Positions 1 through 11,500 of a stretch of 64,000 nucleotides of DNA are shown piece by piece; the stretch's first letter is position 1, and every line of letters begins with the position of its first letter. The notes under the pieces are model-generated. The model was not told the origin of the DNA and did not search any database. It was given only the letters and a program-made list of their open reading frames with translations. Source of the stretch: Cladorhizidae sp. MBARI D1340-BT2 (lineage: Eukaryota; Porifera; Demospongiae; Poecilosclerida; Cladorhizidae); assembly GCA_028752905.1 (NCBI GenBank), contig JAQNBH010000011.1, forward strand, positions 620,001 through 684,000, in the 5' to 3' direction. The translations under genes and the position numbers were made by a program.

Positions 1-3000
1 ACAATACCTGCATTAGTTTACTATGCACCTGCACACACAATACCTGCATTAGTTTACTATGCACCTGCACACACAATACCTGCATTAGTTTACTATGCAC
101 CTGCACACACAATACCTGCATTAGTTTACTATACACCTGCACACACAATACCTGCATTAGTTTACTATGCACCTGCACACACAATACCTGCATTAGTTTA
201 CTATGCACATGCACACACAATACCTGCATTAGTTTACTATACACCTGCACACACAATACCTGCATTAGTTTACTATGCACCTGCACACACAATACCTGCA
301 TTAGTTTACTATACACCTGCACACACATAACCTGCATTAGTTTACTATGCACATGCACACACAATACCTGCATTAGTTTACTATGCACCTGCACACACAA
401 TACCTGCATTAGTTTACTATGCACATGCACACACAATACCTGCATTAGTTTACTATGCACCTGCACACACAATACCTGCATTAGTTTACTATGCACATGC
501 ACACACAATACCTGCATTAGTTTACTATGCACCTGCACACACAATACCTGCATTAGTTTACTATGCACATGCACACACAATACCTGCATTAGTTTACTAT
601 ACACCTGCACACACAATACCTGCATTAGTTTACTATACACATGCACACACAATACCTGCATTAGTTTACTATGCACCTGCACACACAATACCTGCATTAG
701 TTTACTATGCACCTGCACACACAATACCTGCATTAGTTTACTATGCACCTGCACACACAATACCTGCATTAGTTTACTATACACCTGCACACACATAACC
801 TGCATTAGTTTACTATGCACCTGCACACACAATACCTGCATTAGTTTACTATACACCTGCACACACAATACCTGCATTAGTTTACTATGCACCTGCACAC
901 ACAATACCTGCATTAGTTTACTATGCACCTGCACACACAATACCTGCATTAGTTTACTATGCACCTGCACACACAATACCTGCATTAGTTTACTATGCAC
1001 CTGCACACACAATACCTGCATTAGTTTACTATGCACCTGCACACACAATACCTGCATTAGTTTACTATACACCTGCACACACAATACCTGCATTAGTTTA
1101 CTATGCACCTGCACACACAATACCTGCATTAGTTTACTATGCACCTGCACACACAATACCTGCATTAGTTTACTATGCACCTGCACACACAATACCTGCA
1201 TTAGTTTACTATGCACCTGCACACACAATACCTGCATTAGTTTACTATGCACCTGCACACACAATACCTGCATTAGTTTACTATACACCTGCACACACAA
1301 TACCTGCATTAGTTTACTATGCACCTGCACACACAATACCTGCATTAGTTTACTATGCACCTGCACACACAATACCTGCATTAGTTTACTATGCACCTGC
1401 ACACACAATACCTGCATTAGTTTACTATGCACATGCACACACAATACCTGCATTAGTTTACTATGCACCTGCATACACAATACCTGCATTAGTTTACTAT
1501 GCACCTGCACACACAATACCTGCATTAGTTTACTATACACATGCACACACAATACCTGCATTAGTTTACTATGCACCTGCACACACAATACCTGCATTCG
1601 TTTACTATGCACCTGCACACACAATACCTACATTAGTTTACTATGCACCTGCACACACAATACCTGCATTAGTTTACTATACACCTGCACACACAATACC
1701 TGCATTAGTTTACTATGCACATGCACACACAATACCTGCATTAGTTTACTATACACCTGCACACACAATACCTGCATTAGTTTACTATACACCTGCACAC
1801 ACAATACCTGCATTAGTTTACTATACACCTGCACACACAATACCTGCATTAGTTTACTATGCACCTGCACACACAATACCTGCATTAGTTTACTATACAC
1901 ATGCACACACAATACCTGCAATGCATTAGTTTACTATACACCTGCACACACAATACCTGCATTAGTTTACTATGCACCTGCACACACAATACCTGCATTA
2001 GTTTACTATGCACCTGCACACACAATACCTGCATTAGTTTACTATACACCTGCACACACAATACCTGCATTAGTTTACTATACACCTGCACACACAATAC
2101 CTGCATTAGTTTACTATGCACCTGCACACACAATACCTGCATTAGTTTACTATACACCTGCACACACAATACCTGCATTAGTTTACTATGCACCTGCACA
2201 CACAATACCTGCATTAGTTTACTATACACATGCACACACAATACCTGCAATGCATTAGTTTACTATACACCTGCACACACAATACCTGCATTAGTTTACT
2301 ATGCACCTGCACACACAATACCTGCATTAGTTTACTATGCACCTGCACACACAATACCTGCATTAGTTTACTATACACCTGCACACACAATACCTGCATT
2401 AGTTTACTATGCACCTGCACACACAATACCTGCATTAGTTTACTATACACCTGCACACACAATACCTGCATTAGTTTACTATGCACCTGCACACACAATA
2501 CCTGCATTAGTTTACTATGCACCTGCACACACAATACCTGCATTAGTTTACTATACACCTGCGCACACAATACCTGCATTAGTTTACTATGCACCTGCAC
2601 ACACAATACCTGCATTAGTTTACTATACACCTGCACACACAATACCTGCATTAGTTTACTATGCACATGCACACACAATACCTGCATTAGTTTACTATGC
2701 ACCTGCACACACAATACCTGCATTAGTTTACTATGCACATGCACACACAATACCTGCATTAGTTTACTATACACATGCACACACAATACCTGCATTAGTT
2801 TACTATGCACCTGCACACACAATACCTGCATTAGTTTACTATACACCTGCACACACAATACCTGCATTAGTTTACTATGCACATGCACACACAATACCTG
2901 CATTAGTTTACTATGCACCTGCACACACAATACCTGCATTAGTTTACTATGCACCTGCACACACAATACCTGCATTAGTTTACTATACACCTGCACACAC

Positions 3001-3825
3001 AATACCTGCATTAGTTTACTATGCACCTGCACACACAATACCTGCATTAGTTTACTATGCACCTGCACACACAATACCTGCATTAGTTTACTATGCACCT
3101 GCACACACAATACCTGCATTAGTTTACTATGCACCTGCACACACAATACCTGCATTAGTTTACTATGCACCTGCACACACAATACCTGCATTAGTTTACT
3201 ATACACCTGCACACACAATACCTGCATTAGTTTACTATGCACCTGCACACACAATACCTGCATTAGTTTACTATACACCTGCACACACAATACCTGCATT
3301 AGTTTACTATGCACATGCACACACAATACCTGCATTAGTTTACTATACACCTGCACACACAATACCTACATTAGTTTACTATGCACCTGCACACACAATA
3401 CCTGCATTAGTTTACTATACACCTGCACACACAATACCTGCATTAGTTTACTATACACCTGCACACACAATACCTGCATTAGTTTACTATGCACCTGCAC
3501 ACACAATACCTGCATTAGTTTACTATACACCTGCACACACAATACCCGCATTACTTTACTATACACCTGCACACACAATACCTGCATTAGTTTACTATAC
3601 ACCTGCACACACAATACCTGCATTAGTTTACTATACACCTGCACACACAATACCTGCATTAGTTTACTATGCACCTGCACACACAATACCTGCATTAGTT
3701 TACTATACACCTGCACACACAATACCTGCATTAGTTTACTATACACCTGCACACACAATACCTGCATTAGTTTACTATGCACCTGCACACACAATACCTG
3801 CATTAGTTTACTATGCACCAGCACA
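1..3825. repeat. 36-bp minisatellite, about 106 copies, open at window start
   Basis: The unit begins ACAATACCTGCATTAGTTTA and ends CTGCACAC. Variants alternate TATGCAC/TATACAC and CCTGCAC/CATGCAC. Because 36 is a multiple of 3 the array stays open in several frames and creates long artificial ORFs on both strands. The array continues beyond position 1. Confidence 0.97.
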
Positions 3826-4495
3826 TAAGCTCTACCTCACCTGTGGGACACAGAGTCCATTTATAAGCTCTACCTCACCTGTGGGACACAGAGTCCATAA
3901 GCTATACCTCACCTGTGGGACACAGAGTCCATAAGCTATACCTCACCTGTGGGACACAGAGTCCATTTATAAGCTCTACCTCACCTGTGACACAGAGTCC
4001 ATAAGCTCTACCTCACCTGTGGGACACAGAGTCCATAAGCTCTACCTCACCTGTGGGACACAGAGTCCATAAGCTCTACTCACCTGTGGGACACAGAGTC
4101 CATAAGCTCTACCTCACCTGTGGGACACAGAGTCCATAAGCTCTACCTCACCTGTGGGACACAGAGTCCATAAGCTATACCTCACCTGTGGGACACAGAG
4201 TCCATAAGCTATACCTCACCTGTGGGACACAGAGTCCATCTAGCTCTACATCACCTGTGGGACACAGAGGCCATAAGCTCTCCTGTGGGACACAGAGGCC
4301 ATAAGCTCTACCTCACCTGTGGGACACAGAGTCCATAAGCTCTACCTCACCTGTGGGACACAGAGTCCATAAGCTATACCTCACCTGTGGGACACAGAGT
4401 CCATAAGCTCTACCTCACCTGTGGGACACAGAGGCCATAAGCTCTACCTCACCTGTGGGACACAGAGTCCATATACTCTACCCCACCTCAGTCCA
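3826..4495. repeat. 34-bp minisatellite, about 19 copies
   Basis: The unit starts ATAAGCTCTACCTCACCTGT and continues GGGACACAGAGTCC. It follows the 36-bp array without a gap. Several units have an extra TTT or a truncation. Confidence 0.94.
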
Positions 4496-4987
4496 TGAGG
4501 TCTATCACATCAAATTCCACTTCTAGCTGTCTAAATTGGAGAGTTTAAAACAGACAGAGGAGGTGACAGTCAAAGCCACTGGGCTATGGCTGCTTGCATA
4601 TAAGATATGTAGGCTATAGTTGATTCATGTGGTATTACCACGGAGATTGTCATAATGGATCAGCCCTAATTACTTCAAAAGCTATTAAATATTTTGAAGT
4701 CTGTATCCAAATGGATGTAGACTGAAATGGGTACCTGTGTGCACTCAAAAAGAGAAGAGCACAATTATGCAGTTCTACTGATAAGGAACAAGTGTTTAAG
4801 GTTTAATTAACACTTGCAAGGCAGACCTAATCATTGCTAATTAGACAAGTCTCAGTAGACCATCAACACTAAAACCTCACTAATGAGCTCAATAATGTTG
4901 ACAGGAAATACTATTAGAACAGCACTAAAGCCATCACTTTGAAGCCTCTACCAGGCTGCACTACACAGCTAGCATCTACAGACTCAC
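4496..4987. other. Unique AT-rich stretch, no gene seen
   Basis: About 490 bp of non-repetitive sequence with no sustained coding signal on either strand. If the candidate exon at 4988-5059 is real, this is the start of its downstream intron. Confidence 0.5.
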
Positions 4988-5059
4988 TTCTTCCAGTGGA
5001 ACATTACTCTTGATCAGCTTGACCACGTTAGGAATGGTAGAGCACTTCTTGAAGGCCAG
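4988..5059 (-). CDS. Candidate exon beside a splice-junction array
   Basis: A 72-bp stretch between acceptor GTGTATGTAG and an excellent donor GAA|GTGAGT, phase 0 at both ends, encodes 24 residues: LAFKKCSTIPNVVKLIKSNV plus PLEE. I do not recognise it confidently in SZT2. Seven degraded copies of its acceptor and first half follow in the upstream intron (5060-5425). This suggests an ancestral exon seeded that array. It could belong to SZT2 or to another gene. Confidence 0.42.
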
Positions 5060-5425
5060 CTACATACACATACAAACACCACATTAGGAATGGTGGACAC
5101 TTCTTGAAGGCAAGCTACATACACACACCACATTAGGAATGGTGGACACTTCTTGAAGGCAAGCTACATACACACACCACATTAGGAATGGTGGGCACTT
5201 CTTGAAGGCAAGTTACAATACACATACACACACCACATTAGGAATGGTGGACACTTCTTGAAGGCAAGTTACAATACACATACACACACCACATTAGGAA
5301 TGGTGGACACTTCTTGAAGGCAAGCTACATACACACACCACATTAGGAATGGTGGACACTTCTTGAAGGCAAGCTACATACACACACCACATTAGGAATG
5401 GTGAGCACTTATTAAAGGTAAGCGT
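5060..5425. repeat. 47-53-bp array derived from an exon head and its acceptor
   Basis: Seven units each contain ACACCACATTAGGAATGGTG, then ACTTCTTGAAGGCAAGCTAC. On the minus strand each reads TATGTAGCTTGCCTTC, echoing the acceptor and first codons of the candidate exon at 4988-5059 (TATGTAG|CTGGCCTTC). Confidence 0.92.
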
Positions 5426-5568
5426 GTATACTATATGATATCATAAGGAGGGTGTGGCTAAAGCACTCCCTCTCTCTCCAGCTCCTGCACGTGCTACTCG
5501 CTTGCTGGAATCTTGCTCCTGCTCACAGCAGACATCTCAGAGAAGAATGCTGAGTTATAGTAGCCGCA

Positions 5569-5735
5569 TAAACAAACTCAGAGACCAACTGCAAGGCCAC
5601 CATTGGCTCCAAATGCAAGGCCACCATTGGCTCCAAATGCAAGGCCACCATTGGCTCCAAATGCAAGGTCACCATTGGCTCCAAATGCAAGGCCATCATT
5701 GGTGCCAAATGCAAGGCCACCATTGGCTCCGGGGG
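5569..5735. repeat. 24-bp minisatellite, 6 copies, then a poly-G run
   Basis: The unit is GCAAGGCCACCATTGGCTCC plus AAAT. It ends in a run of eight G. Period 24 keeps frames open, giving small false ORFs on both strands. Confidence 0.93.
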
Positions 5736-5788
5736 GGGTGCATTATGCAAGACTGAATGTTGTCTAGTTTGTGAGCTACATGTATCAC

Positions 5789-5863
5789 CAGCAACGTGAA
5801 GAATGCATGCATAGGTACATATCCCTGAAGAAAATGTCTGACAACATCCAGTACCGTGCCTGG
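5789..5863 (-). CDS. Candidate further SZT2 exon
   Basis: A strong pyrimidine tract (CTACCCCCTCCCTCCCCTGAG) precedes an open 75-bp stretch encoding PGTVLDVVRHFLQGYVPMHA and then FFTLL, ending at donor GTGATA. An alternative donor GTACCT at 5819 would stop at ...HFLQGY. The VRHFLQxY helix resembles a later SZT2 region (remembered as H-x-x-Q-Y-x-Q-Y-L). Entry phase 0 fits e20 and exit phase 0 fits the candidate at 4988-5059. Without an alignment this stays tentative. Confidence 0.4.
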
Positions 5864-5985
5864 CTCAGGGGAGGGAGGGGGTAGTCGAGTTACCCCGAGT
5901 CCCCACGTCTCAGCCCTTGATGTTGCAGCATGCCCGAGGAAAATGAGAAGAAACAAACAGCCAATACTGACTACCTCAGCAGCAG

Positions 5986-6515
5986 CAGTAGTAGTAGCAG
6001 TAGTAGTAGTAGTAATAGTAGTAACAGTAGTATAGTCGTAGCAGTAGTAGTATAATAGTAGTAGTAGTAATAGTAGTAGTAGTAGTAGCAGTAATAATAG
6101 TAGTAGTAGTATAGTCATAGCAACCGTAGTAGTATAGTAGTAGTAGCAGTAGTAATAGTAGTAGTAGTATAGTCATAGCAGTAGCATAGCAGTTGTAATA
6201 GTAGTATAGTAGGTACAGCAGTAGTCATAGCAATAGTATAATGTACTAGTAGTAGTGGTACTGCAGCAGCAGCAGTAGTAATAGTAGCAGTATGTAGTAC
6301 AGTCGTGGCAGTAGTAGTATAGTAGTAGTATAGTAGTAGTGGTACAGCAGCAGTAGTAGTAGTACTAGTACACCAGTAATAGTAGCAGTAGTATAGTAGT
6401 AGTACTAGTAGTACACCAGTAGTAGTAGCAGTAGTATAGTAGTAGTAATAGTAGTAGTAGTAGTAGTGGTGGTACAGCAGCAGTAGTAGTAGTACTAGTA
6501 GTACACCAGTAGTAA
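5986..6515. repeat. (AGT/AGC)n trinucleotide block
   Basis: Imperfect AGT and AGC triplets interrupted by TATAGT steps. The complementary strand reads as Leu/Tyr/Thr-rich false ORFs. Confidence 0.93.
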
Positions 6516-6539
6516 TAGCTTTTGGATTTTTGTTCAAGT

Positions 6540-7130
6540 GTCTGCATGGAGCCAGAGCTGCAGCCAGTGTCAGGGGGAACACTGAAGTATAACACTGCCA
6601 ACACTGTCAGGGGGGACACTGCTAAGTATAACACTGCCAACACGGAGGACCGAGCATGCCTCGACATTGCGGCTAATGGTGTGTGGGGTGGCCGCTTTGA
6701 GAGAACATTTGTGGACTTGCGAGTGTTTAACCGCATGCTCCACCCACAGCAATGCCCCCTCACCCACATGCTCCACCCACAGAGTGTCCCCTCCATCTTG
6801 TTACAAGAGGCATGAGAAAATGAAGAAGAGAGCATACGAGCAAAGAGTACGGGAAGTCGAGCACGCCTCATTCACCCCCATTGTCCTGTCAGCAACGGGT
6901 GGGATGGCCAATGAGACAACTTATCTTCACAAGAGAATGGCATCCCACCAGCTGCAAGGTGGGGTCAGCTTTGCACTCCACATGTGCTGGCTCCGGTGCC
7001 AGACAACATTCTCCCTGCTGAGATCGGCCATTCAATGCCTTCGAGGCGCATGTTCCAGTGCCGGAAATGCCAGAGATTTATCCCCCCAATGGACCTTGTG
7101 ACCTCTGGAGTCGCAAATACCCAAATACTA
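6540..7130 (+). pseudogene. Decayed mobile-element ORF fragment
   Basis: Plus-strand frames hold a protein-like tract broken by at least two frame changes. First comes LDIAANGVWGGRFERTFVDL in frame 3. The frame shifts near 6790 to frame 1 for RHEKMKKRAYEQRVREVEHA, FTPIVLSATGGMAN and CWLRCQTTFSLLRSAIQCLR. It returns to frame 3 near 7070 for FIPPMDLVTSGVA. I recall this tract as a very common predicted-protein tail in sponge and cnidarian genomes, apparently the end of a retroelement polyprotein. Two micro-duplications (KYNTANT; the ATGCTCCACCCACAG block) suggest repeat-driven decay. It lies antisense to the SZT2-like gene, between a trinucleotide block and a 32-bp array. Confidence 0.6.
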
Positions 7131-7135
7131 TTAGC

Positions 7136-7745
7136 TGGCAATTCTTCCCATGCAATACACAATACATGTACACAACTTCCCATGCAATACACAATACATG
7201 TACACAACTTCCCATGCAATACACAATACATGTACACAACTTCCCATGCAATACACAATACATGTACACAACTTCCCATGCAATACACAATACATGTACA
7301 CAACTTCCCATGCAATACACAATACATGTACACAACTTCCCATGCAATACACAATACATGTACACAACTTCCCATGCAATACACAATACATGTACACAAC
7401 TTCCCATGCAATACACAATACATGTACACAACTTCCCATGCAATACACAATACATGTACACAACTTCCCATGCAATACACAATACATGTACACAACTTCC
7501 CATGCAATACACAATACATGTACACAACTTCCCATGCAATACACAATACATGTACACAACTTCCCATGCAATACACAATACATGTACACAACTTCCCATG
7601 CAATACACAATACATGTACACAACTTCGCATGCAATACACAATACATGTACACAACTTCCCATGCAATACACAATACATGTACACAACTTCCCATGCAAT
7701 ACACAATACATGTACACAACTTCCCATGCAATACACAATATATAT
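7136..7745. repeat. 32-bp minisatellite, about 19 copies
   Basis: The unit contains ACTTCCCATGCAATACACAA followed by TACATGTACACA. Copies are nearly identical, with one CTTCGCATG variant near 7627, so the array is probably young. Confidence 0.96.
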
Positions 7746-7824
7746 ATACATCTGCACTCTTGTAGTGGCTGTAACAATGTTGGGCTTTATATAAAAATTA
7801 AAAATTAAAACAGCACAGTTGTCA

Positions 7825-8300
7825 TCGTAGTAGTAGTATTAGTAGTACAGCAGTAGTAGCAGTATTAGTAGTAGCAGTATTAGTAGTGTTAGTAGTACAG
7901 CAGTAGTAGTAGTATTAGTACAGCAGTAGTAGCAGTATTAGTAGTATTAGTACAGCAGTAGTAGCAGTATTAGTAGTATTAGTAGTCGTATTAGTAGTGC
8001 AGTAGTAGTAGCAAGTAGCATCACAGTAGAGTAGTAGTGGCAGTTAGTAGTAGCAGTAATAGTATACTACTACTACTGCTACTACTATTATTACTACTAC
8101 TATACTACTACTCTGCTACTACTATTATTACTACTACTATACTACTACTATTACTACTACACTTTTATTACTAAAATATTGCTACTGCTACTACTATTAT
8201 TACTACTACTATTACTACTACTACTACTGTTTTACTGCTATATACTACTATTATTACTACTGCTATTATTATTACTCCTCTACTACTAACAGTTCTAGTA
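7825..8300. repeat. (AGT)n block switching to (ACT)n, inverted
   Basis: From 7825 to about 8062 the strand is AGT/AGC-rich. From about 8063 to 8300 it is ACT/TACT-rich, the reverse complement. The switch occurs at AGTAATAGTATACTACTACT, giving an imperfect long palindrome. Confidence 0.92.
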
Positions 8301-8383
8301 AATATTACAATTCCCTAATATATTAAACAAACAAGCCACACCCCTATGCGTATTGGTTACATGTGTGACCCGCCCAGACCCAC

Positions 8384-8557
8384 CTTAGAGTACTCCCGCA
8401 CTGCAGGGCCCTGGCAGTGTTTAAAGAGGCCCATCTTCTGCGCGAGGAGATGGTGGAGGAGACCGCTCCGACAGGCCAACCAATCCCTGACACACATCAG
8501 CTGATAGCTCACCTGCTTGATCACCTGCTCACACACATTGTACAGCCACACCTCCCC
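8384..8557 (-). CDS. SZT2: SZT2 exon e20
   Basis: A 174-bp exon in phase 0 at both ends, with acceptor GTGCATGCAG and donor AAG|GTGGGT. Encodes GEVWLYNVCEQVIKQVSYQL, then RSGLLHHLLAQKMGLFKHCQ and VREYSK. Joined to e19 it gives VTQHQGEVWLYN, matching the SZT2 pattern LRVTxxxVELxTYN and then LxQKLGIFxH. The acceptor lies directly at the edge of an 18-bp tandem array, so branch site and pyrimidine tract must be made of array sequence. Confidence 0.85.
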
Positions 8558-11500
8558 CTGCATGCACATGCAGATAGGAGTGCACATATGGAGAGGAGTG
8601 CACATGTGGATAGGTGTGCACATGTTGATAGGTGTGCACATGTGGATAGGTGTGTACATGTGGAGAGGAGTGCACATGTGGATAGGTGTGCACATGTGGA
8701 TAGGTGTGCACATGTGGATAGGTGTGTACATGTAGAGAGGAGTGCACATGTGGATAGGAGTGCACATGTGGATAGGTGTGCACATGTGGATAGGTGTGCA
8801 CATGTGGAGAGGAGTGCACGTGTGGATAGGTGTGCACATGTGGAGAGGAGTGCACATGTGGATAGGTGTGCACATGTGGAGAGGAGTGCACATGTGGATA
8901 GGTGTGCACATGTGGAGAGGAGTGCACATGTGGATAGGTGTGCACATGTGGATAGGAGTGCACATGTGGAGAGGAGTGCACATGTGGAGAGGAGTGCACA
9001 TGTGGAGAGGAGTGCACATGTGGATAGGTGTGTACATGTGGAGAGGTGTGCACATGTGGAGAGGTGTGCACATGTGGATAGGTGTGCACATGTGGAGAGG
9101 AGTGCACATGTGGATAGGTGTGCACATGTGGAGAGGTGTGCACATGTGGATAGGAGTGCACATGTGGATAGGAGTGCACATGTGGATAGGTGTGCACATG
9201 TGGAGAGGAGTGCACATGTGGATAGGAGTGCACATGTGGATAGGTGTGCACATGTGGAGAGGAGTGCACATGTGGATAGGTGTGCACATGTGGAGAGGTG
9301 TGCACATGTGGATAGGTGTGCACATGTGGAGAGGTGTGCACATGTGGATAGGAGTGCACATGTGGATAGGAGTGCACATGTGGATAGGTGTGCACATGTG
9401 GATAGGAGTGCACATGTGGATAGGTGTGCACATGTGGATAGGAGTGCACATGTGGAGATGCATGCACAGCAGTGAAGATGTGAGCAGGTCCTGCCACACA
9501 CACAACTCAACTAATGAGTTCAGCTGACGAAATTAGCAGACAAACCACAAGAAACAAAATGGAGTCCTCACCAGCTTCTTTTGGTTAGGAGAAGCTAGAC
9601 ACCACACCTCCTCATTATGTGTAGGGGAAACTAGACACCACACCTCCTCGTTATGGATAGACACCACACCTCCTCGTTATGGCTAGACACCACACCTCCT
9701 CATTATGGCTAGGGGAGCTAGACACCACACCCCCTCATTATGGCTAGGGGAAGCTAGACACCACACCTCCTCATTATGGCTAGGGGAAGCTAGACACCAC
9801 ACCTCCTCATTATGGCTAGGGGAAGCTAGACACCACACCTCCTCATTATGGCTAGGGGAAGCTAGACACCACACCTCCTCATTATGGCTAGGGGAAGCTA
9901 GACACCACACCTCCTCATTATGGCTAGACACCACACCTCCTCATTATATGTAGGTAATTTGGTCCCATATATTAACACATTTGCTAGCAACAGTGTGTGA
10001 CACATTAGACTGCTAGCAACAGTGTGTGACACATTAGACTGCTAGCAACAGTGTGTGACACATTAGACTGCTAGCAACAGTGTGTGACACATTAGACTGC
10101 TAGCAACAGTGTGTGACACATTAGACTGCTAGCAACAGTGTGTGACACATTAGACTGCTAGCAACAGTGTGTGACACATTAGACTGCTAGCAACAGTGTT
10201 GACACATTAGACTGCTGGCAACAGTGTGTGACACATTAGACTGCTAGCAACAGTGTGTGACACATTAGACTGCTAGCAACAGTGTTGACACATTAGACTG
10301 CTGGCAACAGTGTGACACATTAGACTGCTAGCAACAGTGTGTGACACATTAGACTGCTAGCAACAGTGGTGACACATTAGACTGCTAGCAACAGTGTTGA
10401 CACATTAGACTGCTAGCAACAGTGTTGACACATTAGACTGCTAGCAACAGTGTGTGACACATTAGACTGCTAGCAACAGTGTGTGACACATTAGACTGCT
10501 AGCAACAGTGTGTGACACATGCTTGCAACAGTATTTGACACATTAGACTGCTAGCAACAGGGTGTGACACATTAGACTGCTAGCAACAGTGTGTGACACA
10601 TTAGACTGCTGGCAACAGTGTGACACATTAGACTGCTAGCAACAGTGTGTGACACATTAGACTGCTAGCAACAGTGTGTGACACATTAGACTGCTAGCAA
10701 CAGTGTGTGACACATTAGACTGCTAGCAACAGTGTGTGACACATTAGACTGCTAGCAACAGTGTGTGACACATGCTTGCAACAGTATTTGACACATTAGA
10801 CTGCTAGCAACAGTGTGTGACACATTAGACTGCTAGCAACAGTGTGCGACACATTAGACTGCTAGCAACAGTGTGTGACACATTAGACTGCTAGCAACAG
10901 TGTTGACACATTAGACTGCTAGCAACAGTGTGTGACACATTAGACTGCTAGCAACAGTGTGTGACACATTAGACTGCTAGCAACAGTGTGTGACACATTA
11001 GACTGCTAGCAACAGTGTGTGACACATTAGACTGCTAGCAACAGTGTGTGACACATTAGACTGCTAGCAACAGTGTGTGACACATTAGACTGCTAGCAAC
11101 AGTGTGTGACACATTAGACTGCTAGCAACAGTGTGTGACACATTAGACTGCTAGCAACAGTGTGTGACACATTACCTGGTGCTGAGTGACACGCAAGAAG
11201 ACCATTCTCCTGCGTGGTACAAACACATCCTTAGCCATGGCTGCACTCTGGAGGGGAGTGCGCTGGCAGGAGGAAGAGGGTGTGTGCTTGCTGTCTAGAC
11301 CACTGAAGAGTTGAGCAGCAGAGCTATCTGGAGCCGTCTCCATTGAGGATGTTGGCCCCGCTTGATTGCAGTACGTCCACTGAGCCACGTGCCTGCCGAT
11401 GATGATGAAGGACGTTTCCTGCAACCTTTTATCTGCTTTCACCGTCACTTGTGTCCAATCCTTCTCTGGGACATAGTGCATGTAGCCCAAGGGGTTATGT

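Noticed and set aside
1901..3934. A 677-codon open frame on the plus strand, with overlapping long frames on both strands
   Set aside because: The frames exist only because the 36-bp repeat is a multiple of three and lacks stops. No start context, splice signals or non-repeat coding sequence.
5527..5588. Minus-strand 62-bp stretch (TTGGTCTCTGAG... to donor GTGAGC) as an exon beside the 24-bp array
   Set aside because: Splice signals look acceptable, but its exit phase of 2 is incompatible with the candidate exon at 4988-5059, and the peptide is not recognised. Could be revisited with cDNA.
6965..7808. Long open frames on both strands across 7.1-7.8 kb
   Set aside because: Products of the 32-bp array. 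Only the short plus-strand head (before 7130) is element-like, and it is annotated as a pseudogene.
8357..9527. Cys/His/Met-rich repeat proteins on both strands
   Set aside because: Open frames through the 18-bp array. Only the last 58 codons of the minus-strand frame are a real exon (e20).
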